Part shown: positions 1-10,837 of the stretch, in pieces
Position numbering within the stretch: the stretch's first letter is position 1
Layout: the number at the start of each line of letters is the position of its first letter
Assembly: GCA_031216445.1 (NCBI GenBank)
Contig: CM062204.1
Coordinates: 17,396,001 to 17,460,000, forward strand
Reading direction: 5' to 3'
Source of the DNA: Lateolabrax maculatus
Taxonomy: Eukaryota > Chordata > Actinopteri > Acropomatiformes > Lateolabracidae
Length of the DNA: 64,000 bases
Notes under the pieces: generated by a model
Told to the model about the DNA's origin: nothing
Database searches by the model: none
What the model saw: the letters and a program-made list of their open reading frames with translations, nothing else
Program-made: the position numbers and the translations under genes

Positions 1-74
1 AGGCAATAGATGAGAGTCTTTTGGAGAGAAGTTAGCAGTCATTATGTGGCAGATATAAAACTCTTCTTGATCAT

Positions 75-500
75 CTTATTTTCATCGCCTCGCCTTACAC
101 ATATCAAGCCTTTCCTTACGGGTGACTCGGGTTTACAGTATTAGATGACCAGGTAGGAGGAATACTCCACCTTTACCAGCTGCATCATTAGGGGGTAAGA
201 GTCCTTGTGGGTCAAAGCGTTCAGCCGTCCACACATAGGCACCAAGTGCCATCCTTCCTCCTCACCAAGAGTACAGGTGCAGGCCAAGGACTGCTGGATG
301 GTTGAATCACTCCTGCAGCGAGCATCTCCTGAATCATCTGCTCTGCTACCTTGCGCTTTGCAAGTGCCAGCCGGTGGGGACGCAGCCGAATGGGTGCAGC
401 ATTGCCAGTCTCTATGTTGTGCTGCACCAAATTAGTCTGGGAGCACTCCTCATCACAGGCAGCAAAGAAGTCTGTGAACTCTTGAAGCAGATCTTTTAGT
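75..500 (-). mobile_element. Decayed Ty3/Gypsy retrotransposon pol fragment (reverse transcriptase N-terminal part)
   Basis: On the minus strand, 430 down to 221 reads as the start of a Ty3/Gypsy reverse transcriptase. It has the run of basic and proline residues (RLRPHRLALAK), then EMLAAGVIQPSSSPWPAPV, LLVRRKDGTW and C-VDG, which match the conserved fingers region of these enzymes. Upstream (490-431) the linker LLQEFTDFFA is also Gypsy-like. After CVDG the frame ends in a stop. The expected continuation (RLNALTHKDSYPL) resumes in another frame at about 220-180, so a small deletion has broken the gene. Homology fades before the catalytic YxDD box, which would lie beyond the left edge. The copy is not functional. 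A full-length element would encode gag, protease, RT, RNase H and integrase. Confidence 0.85.
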
Positions 501-1100
501 TGCTAGCCCTGCTGCTGGTCCAAAGAGCCACTGCTACGCTGCCATAGGTCCTGGATGGCTTGAGTTGTGACTAACGAGGGAGATGGTGGGCCAACTGGTA
601 GGCGGCTGGTCTGTGGGGCAGCTGGTGGGACAGGTAGCACTGCTGGTGACAGTGCTGATGGCTATGTTGTTGGTGGGTCAGGTGGGCCGCTCACTATTGG
701 CTGCTGTTGGCCTGAGTGTCCCTGCTGGTGTCGACAGTGCGGTGTCATCTTCCTGGTTGTGGACAGCGGTGCAGCAGGACGAAGGGGCTGTCTGGGCTCG
801 GGCACGTCTGGCTCCCTTTCCCTGCCGCCGCCGCCGGAGGGCCAAGGTCTCTGTACCAAGTTGGATAACTTTCCTCAGTAGGGTCGACCATTGAGGGAAC
901 AGAGGAGGTAAAGTCAATGGGCCCGACCTAGTCAACCAATCCGCCTATCTCTCTCAGTGGGGAAGTCCTTTTAATACTGCTGCTATAGCCGGCTGGTGGA
1001 ACACTCCGCATCGGCGACACCCATCTTGTTTATTTATGAGGATGCCTCAACCGCGCTCTTCTCTGTCATTCATAATATTTAACCCGCCTCATACTAGATA
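501..1100 (-). mobile_element. Possible gag/protease-side continuation of the Gypsy fragment
   Basis: This stretch lies just upstream of the RT fragment in the element's own orientation. It is more GC-rich than the DNA to its right. Two overlapping minus-strand open frames (935-662) give Pro/Arg/Gln-rich peptide with a CRHQQGHSGQQQP segment that loosely recalls a degenerate CCHC zinc knuckle, but without its cysteine spacing. I infer it belongs to the same decayed element. No LTR or target-site duplication could be identified, so the right boundary is a guess. Confidence 0.4.
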
Positions 1101-2440
1101 AACGGTTGTGTTTGGCCCGGCCAGATACCTGTAACTACGAAATCAGTTTGAATGGGAGATGGGCCAGACGTATCTGCCAGAGCAAATACAACATGAGCTT
1201 GCAGACTTGTCTGGTTACCAGGCTAGTACCATGCTGCATTTCTCATTTAAAACATTTCATGGTCTCAACTCCTGAATACAAAAAGATTTTGCTTCTTTTC
1301 ATTAACATTTTCTTCATACTGTTGCTTCATTTAATTCATTATTTGTATGTACACTATTAGATGGTCTAGACTAAAAGATACTTATGACATGCGTTTTCGT
1401 CCTGTTTTTTCCACTTGCTTTGCATCTGGTCCTGGTCTTGGTCCCTTAGTTTGTGAACTCAAATTGAGGACTATACATCCCAGGGTTCTGGTCAGGGGTG
1501 TGTCCTTTAAATGTTGTTCTCTCGGCTTTGTTCATAAGCTCACGGAGTATTCTCACGTCTTTCCCAACGAAAAAGGTCTCGCTGAAAGGGGAAATAAATA
1601 TTTATAAATCTAGTAAGTGCTTTCAGTTGAAGAATAGGCACTTATAGTTAGCTTCTAGGCAAGGAAGGTTATTATGGCTGTCAGCATTAAGAAGGTGTAG
1701 CTGGGTAGCATACTTCTTTAACTGCTTTAGAAAATGTAGCACAAATTTAAATGTATATGATTATTTAAGTGGTATACAGTTTTATCATTTTATTCTAACA
1801 ATCAGACAAGATCATAATTTCCATCACACTAAATGAAAAATAAAAATTAAAACAAAAGTATCAAAATATCTTGTGTTTCTACAAAAAATGTATGACATTT
1901 ACAACATGTATAACTTTTATTTATCTTTAGGGACTTAAGATGCTACTGTTTGTTGTTTAGGTAAAAAAAAAGAGCTCTAAACTGTTTCACTGAAGTATTT
2001 TAATCAAATTCAGAGTTTTCCACTCTTATACATTGATGGTAACAGTAGTTGCATTATTTCAACTACAAAATATTATCAGTGTACTTATATGTATGTGAAT
2101 GAGTTTGGTTTCATATGTGTATGTGAGAGGAAAACTACATGTATATATGCATGGTAATTCTGAAGAATGTCCCTAACAACCCCTCGTACAAAGAAACTGG
2201 TAGTCAGTTACTTAATTACTCCCTGCGGGACAAGCATCAACAGGCAGCAGAGCAGTGCTTGTCAATACAGGAAATACAGGAAAGCAGCTTTCAACTGCAA
2301 AAATAAGTATAGAAGATGTGTGTCAAGGACCCATGCAAGGGTGGATTTGTTTACCATACCTTTTTCTGTGTAAACCTTTTTTACTTTGGTTCCTCTTATA
2401 GTCTGTTCCAGTCACAAAATAATGAAAGATTAACTGATTG
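1101..2440. other. Gene-free AT-rich DNA
   Basis: No convincing coding exon or RNA gene. Around 1125-1225 (cagacgtatctgccagag and following) and 1480-1610 the sequence has the look of old interspersed repeat, but I cannot assign a family. The rest is AT-rich and apparently unique. Confidence 0.5.
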
Positions 2441-2449
2441 TAGCTTTTG

Positions 2450-2860
2450 TTGCATCATGCCACAGTCTGCCTCTCTGGTCCTCCCTCCAGCAACATTCCC
2501 ACTTCAGCCCATTTTCACATCCCTCATCAGCCCTGCACTAACCTGACCTTTTGCTCATTTACCTGCTCACCTCATCAGTCTCACTTCATATATCAGTCCA
2601 AATCCTTTGTTTCTTTTTCATTTCATTGTTGTTTTGTTGATTTCTGGCTTTGTGCTTCGTTTCGTTCAAGAGTCTGTTACCTTTATTTTGATCTGGACCT
2701 GTCTCTACCTGCCTGCTTGCTTGTCTGCCTACCTGTACCTGCATGTAAGACATTTTCTTAATAAATCACTCATCCTGCTTTCTCATTGACTGTCTGTATT
2801 TAGGTCTTTCCACTGCTGCCAGGGCTCCCACCCGTTGCTTTCACCTGTGCTTTTCCTGCT
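2450..2860 (+). mobile_element. Degenerate LTR-like repeat, plus orientation
   Basis: A pyrimidine-rich strand ends with a run of ctgcctg-type motifs, an AATAAA box (2760-2765), then ctgtctgtatttaggtcttt. The same order (Ctgcc-rich tract, AATAAA-like box, gactgtctgca-tt-gggtcc motif) recurs at 6650-6821 on the plus strand and, inverted, at 10439-10837 and 25202-25559. The best-preserved copy has LTR-type ends, so I read this one as a worn copy of a related LTR. Its boundaries are approximate and no target duplication was found. Confidence 0.5.
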
Positions 2861-4624
2861 TTGACGAGTCAAAATGTTTGCTGTGAAAAGGGTCTATAGG
2901 AATGATAACCAAGGCTAGGAAAATAAGAACCAAGTTGCAATAAACCAGAATTATACATTAAGGCCCCTATCATTTCAGTAATTGCAATTACACATACTAA
3001 ATGAACCAAGTAAACCTGAGGCTCTTAGGCCAGTGGGGATCTGCAGCCCTAGAGCTGGTTCATGTTTTGCCCTGTCTGTAATCTGTCTATGGATGTGCAA
3101 ACACCCACGCACAGGTGCAACACACAAGTAAATGTTATACTTCAGTTCACCGACTCATATTACAAGGAAAATCACGTGTCCAACTTACACGCCTTTCCTG
3201 CCCTGCATGACAGCAGGGTTGCGGATTACTTACACAGCATGTTGAGTTTTATTCTGTACTTAATTGCTGTGGGGACCAGATTACCCATAATGCTGAGTTT
3301 TATCTGTGGCTTTAACATGATTTGCAGTTGGTCTGGTAAACCGCTGAAGTTGTTAAGCATCTATAAAGTTTGACAGTAATTCTGTACTCAAGTGAGTCCA
3401 GTTGTGTATGAGTCGCAGTCTGGACCTGTTGCTATGGTGATTAATCAGGCAGATTTTGATGCTGTGAGGTGAAAATCTCCAAGCTGATTGGTAAAGTTGA
3501 AGTTGTTACATACTTTTTTAGGGAACTGTCACGCTCATAGAAACTTTTTTCCACAGTGCCTAGATAATGTCAAAGATGCAGTGTCATAAAGCTCAACACA
3601 AAGAATGATTTATGTGACCTTTCCTGGATTTCACTTCTGTTAGATGAATCACTTGTGGCTCCAAAAGCAGATGTTTAAGGGATTGGAAACATTGGCTAAT
3701 GTCCTAATTACAAATACAAAATTATTTGAATGGACAACAGGAATTATGGAACTCAGTGCATAAATTATTTTATAGAATAAAATAGCATTAAACTGAAGTT
3801 CTCTTGAACTTCTTTTAAGATTACTCACTTCCATTGCATCAGAGTCTTCAAAATGCTGGTACAAGTAGCACTCATAATTCCTGTGTATCTAATTCCTGTT
3901 GATGACTTTAGCTGTTAAAATCCTCCAAAGCCCCACTCAAGTTCAGCCTCAACATGATTTAAAGAATCTAAGCTGTGCTGGCAATTAACTCTTAAGGTTC
4001 AAGAAGAATCTCAGTTACAATATGATAGAAGTCTCCATTTAATATGCAACTTTATTTATTAGCGCTAACTGAACTGAAGTATCCATGTTTTATGATGGAA
4101 CAAACATACTTTGTTCTGCTTTGAATCAGTTCAAAAAAGCTATATTATATACATTTAAAATATACAGGTTTAAATGCCATAATTTATTATTTTATTCAGA
4201 TACCCAGGCAGCTCTGGGTAACATGATATCAATATCAATAATTGCTTTACAGCCTCAATAAGTTGGTCAGCTGATATAAATAGGAATAGATTCTCTATTT
4301 CAGTCAAGTCAACATTTGATATGAATTACTTACTACTGCCATTAATTAACATTAGGTATAATACCTGCAGAATAAAAACTTGCTTAAAAACAAAGAGAAA
4401 GCACATGCAGTAGTTTTCTGGGTTTTCCTGAACAGGATGTGCATCACCAAAGCAGCAAAAAGAGGAATTATTTCTCAATCAACGTACATGTTCTGAGAAA
4501 CAGGACCTTGCCTCAAGCTATCAGACTGTAATTCTTCTGTATGTTTGAACAGTCAGTGGCTGTTTCAGTTTCTCATAGACTATTTGAGCTGGGTTGGCAA
4601 CATTTGCTGCTGTGGTAGGCCTTT
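2861..4624. other. Gene-free AT-rich DNA
   Basis: No exon, RNA gene or recognisable transposon. Open frames here are short and have no family signature. A minus-strand AATAAA (about 4054-4059, plus-strand tttatt) exists but cannot be tied to a transcript, although it lies downstream of the candidate minus-strand terminal exon at 5164-5278. Confidence 0.45.
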
Positions 4625-4691
4625 TAAAAGCCTATTGCGACATACTGTATAATTATGATACTGGACTATACAAATAAACTTGACTTGACAT
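4625..4691 (+). mobile_element. Short LINE-type 3' tail
   Basis: The segment ends in ggactatacaaataaact followed by tgacttgaca. It resembles the 3' end of the LINE fragment at 13460-14186, which finishes in taaaattgacttgac. It is probably a severely 5'-truncated copy of a related non-LTR element. Only the tail is recognisable. Confidence 0.45.
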
Positions 4692-5163
4692 TTTGTCCAA
4701 GGTGCCACTTTTGTTTACTTTTGAAGGGCAGCAACAAGGAATTATAACAGCATTCAACATCATGTTGATTGTACATTTGTAACTCTTTACTACTATTATT
4801 GTTCCTATTCTAGGTGGGTTAGTGCTGAGATAAAATACTCCTTGTAAAACATTAACAGACTTCTTATCTGGGTCAACTGTACAATATACACGCTCCTTTT
4901 AAAGATGGCTCTTGTTTACTAATGGACAGTGTCAGAGCACTCACAGATCTAAAACCATTTGGTTTGCTTATACCGGAAACAAAAATTTATGAGCACTTTA
5001 TGAAGCAATACCATCTCACCATAAACTAGGCAGCTCTTTGGGAACTCCAATTAATTTGACAGGTAAATATACTGCACAGTATTCCTGGAAGATTTGGACC
5101 AGAGGACAGGACAATGAATCATAAGCACACAAGGGATGTGACTTTAAGAAAACACCTTTGTTC
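4692..5163. other. Unassigned DNA, possible 3' UTR of a minus-strand transcript
   Basis: No coding signal on the plus strand. If the exon-like feature at 5164-5278 is real, this stretch would be its 3' UTR. I see no polyadenylation signal close to the stop codon. Confidence 0.3.
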
Positions 5164-5278
5164 TCAGTTCAGCAAAGTATTTTCTGGGTCAGGCCAGTTT
5201 ATTTTGGTTTTACGTTTCCGCTCTTTCTTCACTCTTAGAGCAACAATTTGAGGTGTAGTACATCCTTCCAATCGAACC
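5164..5278 (-). other. Candidate terminal coding exon of an unidentified gene
   Basis: Read on the minus strand, a strong pyrimidine tract ending in ttttttag (5281 and upstream) is followed by an open segment of one base plus 37 codons and a TGA at 5164-5166. The peptide contains TTPQIVALRV, the basic cluster KKERKRKTK and the ending KINWPDPENTLLN. This composition looks more like real protein than the surrounding chance frames, and the basic cluster would suit nuclear localisation or RNA binding. I do not recognise the family and found no upstream partner exon. It could be chance. Confidence 0.3.
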
Positions 5279-6649
5279 CTAAAAAGGAGTAAGAATGTGT
5301 GCAGAGAAAGGAAAGCTTGCTGAAATGGTCTATTAAATACATCCTCAGCTAAGCATTGATTCACATTATACCCTTACCCTTGCCCTTTCAGCCTTTCTAT
5401 GTGCCCTCCCTTATCAGCATCTTTGATTGCTGATTCCAGCCAGCATTGTAGTGCTTAGTGCAGCCATTAGTGGTGACGAGTGACATCCAGAAAATGGTAG
5501 GATGCAATCAATGCTTCTCTCTCCTCCTGCGAGAGCTGTAAGTGAGAGGCGCACAGGAGAAGAGGAGTAAGGCTCTAAATTGTGCAGGGTTTGTTTTGTA
5601 CGCAAAGAAGCAAAGCAGTTTGAGCAAAGAAATTAGTGTCTTTGTTGGAGTGGCTGCGCGCAAGTAGCAAGTAAATAGCCACTCAAATAAAAAAGAGAGA
5701 CAATTTTACCAAACTGTTACAGGAGTGCCTCAGTGAATGTCTGCAGGGCAATGATTGTCGACCTTAGCTGTAGTGTGTTTTTTCTCATTCCTGTCACACT
5801 GAGTTCATACATGCTTGAAAAACGGTCTTTCTTTGCTTTCTTTTTTACATTTTGAATTGAAAGTGTCAGATGCAGCAAATATTTGGGACTTTCCTTCTAC
5901 ACAATAGATGAACTTAAAAACAACTTAAATTCTATGTATCTGCATCAGGAACATACAGTGACATGCATCATTATGTAGTCAAGCTCAGCCAGTCAATTTG
6001 CCATAGATTTTTATCCATGAACATGACCATGTTTCCAGAGTCATATTTTTATTTACATTTTTATTCACATTTTCCTTTTGTCTGTTCTAATCGGGGAATA
6101 TTAGGGCAAGGAGCTGGGGGACTTCTAGCTGAAGTCATGGGCCTGAGCACTTGAATTAGCACAGCCTTATTTGGCTTTCTGATATATTCATCTGGTAACA
6201 ATATAAGTATGAGAGCAAGATGAAAATGTAAAATACAAAAAGGTAATGGTGCATCTTTGAGGTAAGAGCTGGAAAGAGACATCCACTTGTCACTTGTTGT
6301 TGATAGTTATCAAAAGCTCTAAATTCTTTGGGGAAAATTTGAGTTTTTTTCTGCAACATGCACAATTAAATCTCTATTAATCACTCTGTCTTATTTAGTC
6401 TTTGTTTTCTATTGACTTAGTAGTAAAATAGACATCACATTAAAATAACTAATCAATTATCTTAGAGAAAAAGTGCTTGTTGTGACCAATGATTATCAAA
6501 ACCAAGGCATTTAAAATGCACCAAAGCAGTCCTTCTCTTCAGCCAGAGAATTTGAAAAGTCATTCTCTGAAGTCATATGGGCAAAATCTTCCAATGAGAG
6601 AATGAGAGATCATCCAAGTTGCAACATAGCTTTCTTGCCATGTGTAATT
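5279..6649. other. Gene-free DNA
   Basis: No exon, RNA gene or transposon that I can support. If the minus-strand exon at 5164-5278 is real, this would be intron sequence of the same gene. Confidence 0.45.
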
Positions 6650-6821
6650 TCTTTCGCACTTCTGTTACCTGAACTTCTACCCTAACCTAGACATGTACCT
6701 ACCTGCCTGCCTGCACCTGCCTGTAAGCCTTTCTTTATCAATCAATCTGAAATCATCCTGTCCGCCTTGACTGTCTGCAGTTGGGTCCTTCCTCTGTTAC
6801 CTCTTCCTCACCCCTGTGACA
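6650..6821 (+). mobile_element. 3' part of an LTR-like repeat, plus orientation
   Basis: It shares with 2696-2830 the ctgcctgc-rich tract, the cctgtaagcc motif and gactgtctgca-ttgggtcctt. It ends at 6821 in cccctgtgaca, the kind of TG...CA terminus seen at the LTR at 10439-10837. The 5' half is missing or too diverged to see. Confidence 0.55.
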
Positions 6822-7809
6822 ATGGCACCACTGCGAATATGGGCACAGGCTTACATTTGTGGCTTGCATTCATAAACACAACAGAGACATTGAATCATCA
6901 TGACACATTAACTGTACTGCATGTTTTACAGAATTGTGTTGAAAGCCTGTAATGTATGGTGAAAAAAAGAATCTTTGGATACATTTGGCCACAATGAAGT
7001 TTTTGAAGATGAGCATGACAATTTACAGTATTAACATGGATACACTGGTCAAATAGTTTATTTACATTACATTTATTATTTCAAACTGATTTTTTCAGAG
7101 CTGAAGTTGCAGCAACTTCTGAGACAGTCAGAGTACAGTATTAACCAGATAATATTAGAATATCAATTGGCTGTTACTGAAACAAGACAAGGGTCAAATA
7201 ATTATCTCATTATAGTCCAGTCCCTCCCCCATAGACGTACATGATTACTGCTGATCTCATGTGACTGAATAATGGAGTAATGTATTGTGCTGAATGCTGA
7301 GGTCACAGAGGGAAGTACTCCCACTGCTGCTAAAACACTTAAATAACTGTCTTATTGTATTATATTCCCTGGACTGTGTTCCACTTTATTCCCCTTTGCA
7401 TTATATGACTCAGCCAGATATGTCAGATATTGTAATGAAATCAGTAGAAGATGTAGTGCCAAAAGAAAGGATATGGCTCAGCAGCGTACACCGTAACTCT
7501 ACACACAATCTACACACTGTGGGAGGAAGAAAGGCCTGGGACTGTCAAGGTGACAGACACCTTAAACCTACAAACACAGACACACATGCTGACCATCACC
7601 CAAAACTTGAAACACATAAACATATGATCAGATACTCAAAGTAAAGGCAATTATCCCTTAACTTTATGAACCACTGACAGGCAGATAGACTGACACATAC
7701 ACACACTTCCAGCATAGATAGGTCGATTTACCTATGAGCCTCACCTCCAGACTGTTTTGCCAAGACCACACCAACACATGATACTGACTCTTCCACTGTC
7801 CCTTCCACC

Positions 7810-7810
7810 C

Positions 7811-7849
<39 letters not shown>
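7810..7849. repeat. (CT)n microsatellite
   Basis: An almost pure CT dinucleotide run with one interruption (ccc near 7820-7822). Confidence 0.95.
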
Positions 7850-7853
<4 letters not shown>

Positions 7854-8786
7854 CCTCTGTTTGAGCCCTTAAACTTTGAGGACATCTCCATCACACACAA
7901 TCATGAATCACATTTATGAGTAGATCTGGAAGCTTTGCTGCACTCATAAACACACCACGCGACCCGATCTCCACCCATAAAGACTGCTATCACACAGTTA
8001 ATGTCTACTGGAAGGTTTGTTGGAGGGTACAGAATGAGGGTACGCAGGAATGGGATGAACTGTTCTGATTTGTTGAGGGAAGTTTTTTTGACTGAGGAGA
8101 AATTACACCTATTGCCCATTTTAGGATCCTGTAAAGCTGACAAAATCTGGTCTGGAGGTTGCACTCAGGCTTGTATAATATCATGAGATGCAGAGCAATA
8201 AATCAACTTAATGACTGTCCTCTAAAATTTGTTTTCAGTTGAGTTCAATACAATAGAACTTCCACATCCCACATCTGGTAATTTGATGAGAAGAATGTGA
8301 AAGATGTTTTCGTTCTGTCAGCATTTTGACCAGGCACACAGGCCCTGGCCTGTCTTGCATCCCAGACACTAATTTACAAGCAAAACATAGGATAATACAC
8401 ACGAGAATAAGGAAAACTTAGTTAAGTATTTGACACTGCAAGACCAAATACAAGGCTTAGTCTTTACACAGGGTTTTGCAATTTAAAATGGTTAAACACA
8501 ATCAGGACCATCTAGGTATTAAATTTTGAAACACCATGTGTAAATATCACAGAATTTGGACACAAACTTGATTATTTTCTAATGCAAACTAGAATCATCA
8601 GCTAACATTTGTTTTAGCTGTATGCACATATGAACAATTCAGTAGTGACTAAACTCTATAATGGAGGACAGACCATTTAGGTTTGTAAAACATTTCACTC
8701 ATACACAGCTTTCAAGGTTTTAGAATCATAATATATTTCATGTCAGAGAGCCATCTGGCAAATAAACCTGATTCTTTATACATATG

Positions 8787-8805
8787 TATATATATATATA
8801 TATAT
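8787..8805. repeat. (TA)n microsatellite
   Basis: A short alternating TA run following catatg. Confidence 0.85.
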
Positions 8806-10066
8806 TAAGTGTGTTGTCATATAAGTGTGATATGAGTGATTCATTATACCCTGGCTTTTATTCCTGACGACCTTTTCAATGAAAAGGTGCAAAAACTTAA
8901 AAGTGCAGACAAGTGACAGACCAGAAAGAAATTGTAGACAGGAAAGGTTAATGACGGATATTTGGTAAGCTCTGCATCCGATTCTACATTAAATCGCGTC
9001 TCAGTGGGAAAATTCCTCATCAATGAAGCATTTCTTGAAGTTTTTAAGCCATAAATGCAGGTCATTTTTTCACTCTCTGTGATTCTAAAGGTCACTTCTT
9101 TTAAGAGGTTTGAAAGGTCTCAACATCGCTGTTAGAAATGGCCTGTCATTATATTGATGTACACAAAGCCACACTGTACTGTAGCAGAAATTATCCTCAT
9201 GGGGTTAGAATAAGCTGCAGCTACCACATGAACATCAAGACATTAAGGAGCATTGTGCTTTACCATCTGCTGCCTCATGATACATCAATCTCACCGTAAT
9301 CTACAGGCTGTTATAGGCTTCAAAAGGATCCAATTGAATAATCTTGATTATAGTGCAGCTGCCTGCTGCAGCTGGCAGGAACAGGACTTTGAAAGATTTA
9401 AGACTGGAGAGAAAACCATCAAGTCAACATACATACAGTGTCTTTCATATTGTTACTGACAACAAAGACATGCGAAAGCTGCAGTACAACTGAGAGCTGT
9501 TCTGCCTTTTTATCTGTTTTATTGGTTTTATCATTTAATTTATACATGTATAATTTATATTGCTTGTGTCCATTAGTTTCAAATTGTTTTACTGTTTGTA
9601 TTTGTACTGTTTTATTATCAGCTTGTCTGCCATCTATATAGCACTTTGAATTGCATTAAGCTGTATGAAAGGCTCAAATAGCCATTTACAGGTCTTGGGG
9701 AGTACTACTGCATATGTGAAAAAGGTTATATAAAGCCTTTTGTGGCTCAAACTCAGAGGAGGCTGCACGAAAGCTGATAAATTGCCTTAAGCCATGTCAC
9801 TTTAGGCAATTTTTACAAACTACAAATTTGAAGATACAAGTTGAAAATGAAAAAAAGCTGGGGGTGTGGAGTTAGAAAGAAGTGAATTTACCTCACAAGT
9901 GACCTGTGTAGCCACTCCTACATTAGGCGCTGTTAGCACAACACAGCGACTCCAACTGAACCAATGGCGGTGGGTAACGTAGGCGCCAAGTTTTGATGTC
10001 CAGTATGAACATAATTCTTAGGTAAAGTTGACTGGAAAAACCAGCTCAATGCTGCTTATTCACCGT

Positions 10067-10416
10067 AGAGCAGCATCGTTTAGTCAATTAATCGATTACT
10101 TGTGAACTATTAAATTAATCGCCAACTGTTTTGATAATCATTATTTTTTAAGAGAAAATTCTCTGATTTCAGCTTCTAAAATGTTAATTAAAATATTTTC
10201 TGGTTTCTTTAGTACTCTATGACCGTAAACTTAATATCTTTGGTCTGTGGACAAAATAAGACATTTGAGAACGTCACCTTGGGCTTTTTAGAAACAGTGA
10301 TCAACATTTTTTGTTAACCATTTTCTGACATTTTATGGACCAATCAACCAATTGATTAATCGAGAAAATGATTGACAGATTAATCGTTAATGAAAATAAT
10401 CATTAGTTACAGCCCT
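10067..10416 (-). mobile_element. Common percomorph interspersed repeat with attaatcg motifs
   Basis: Both ends carry repeated attaatcg-type motifs: tagtcaattaatcgattac at the left, and aatcgagaaaatgattgaca then aataatcattagttacagcc at the right. The middle has the gtggacaaaataagacattt and ttttctgacattttatgg segments. I recognise this arrangement as a very abundant non-autonomous repeat of spiny-rayed fishes, here inverted relative to its usual presentation. It codes for nothing and is the best lineage hint in the window. An LTR insertion begins 22 bp to its right. Confidence 0.75.
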
Positions 10417-10438
10417 ACGTCACAGCATTGTTTGTACA

Positions 10439-10837
10439 TGTCATGGCAAGGAAAGGACCCAATCGCAGACACAAATTTCAAAACGGTTAAAAAAGCTTTA
10501 TTCAAACGAAAGAAAACTCACGAAATCCACACAGGAAAAAAAGGGGGCCAGGACATGACAGGAACAACAGGAACGACACGAACGTCATGAAACACACCAC
10601 ACCAACGACAAGGACCAGACAGAGAACAAAGGAAACCCAGGGACATATATGTAAACAAGAATAATCAGAAACAAGACACAGCTAGGTTGGGTAGGCAGGC
10701 AGCAGGAGAAGGAAGGAAACACAAGGGCTGTGAGTTCTAGGCACAAAACAGGTACGCAGGAAAAAACAGGGAAACACAGCGAAACATGAGGAAAAACAAA
10801 AAAAACAAAACACAGGGATCATGGCTGGGCCGTGACG
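10439..10837 (-). mobile_element. Solo LTR with 5-bp target-site duplication
   Basis: A 399-bp element is flanked on both sides by gtaca (10434-10438 and 10838-10842), a 5-bp duplication typical of retroviral-type integration. Its ends form the short inverted repeat tgtcatggc / gccgtgacg. On the minus strand it starts at the gtcacggc end, carries an AATAAA polyadenylation box near its 3' side, and ends in ccatgaca. The first base of the canonical TGT end appears mutated to C. No internal coding region or second LTR is adjacent, so it is a solo LTR formed by recombination between the two LTRs of a full element. The family (Gypsy, ERV or BEL) is not determinable from the LTR alone. Confidence 0.8.

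Larger units (their letters stand above)
6822..10066. other. Gene-free DNA with simple repeats and one possible LINE tail
   Basis: No coding exon found. It holds a CT array (7810-7849) and a TA array (8787-8805). Around 9490-9690 the T-rich sequence followed by tatagcactttgaattgc and gctgtatgaaaggctcaaata resembles the 3' end of teleost LINEs, but without the coding part I leave it as a possibility. Confidence 0.45.
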
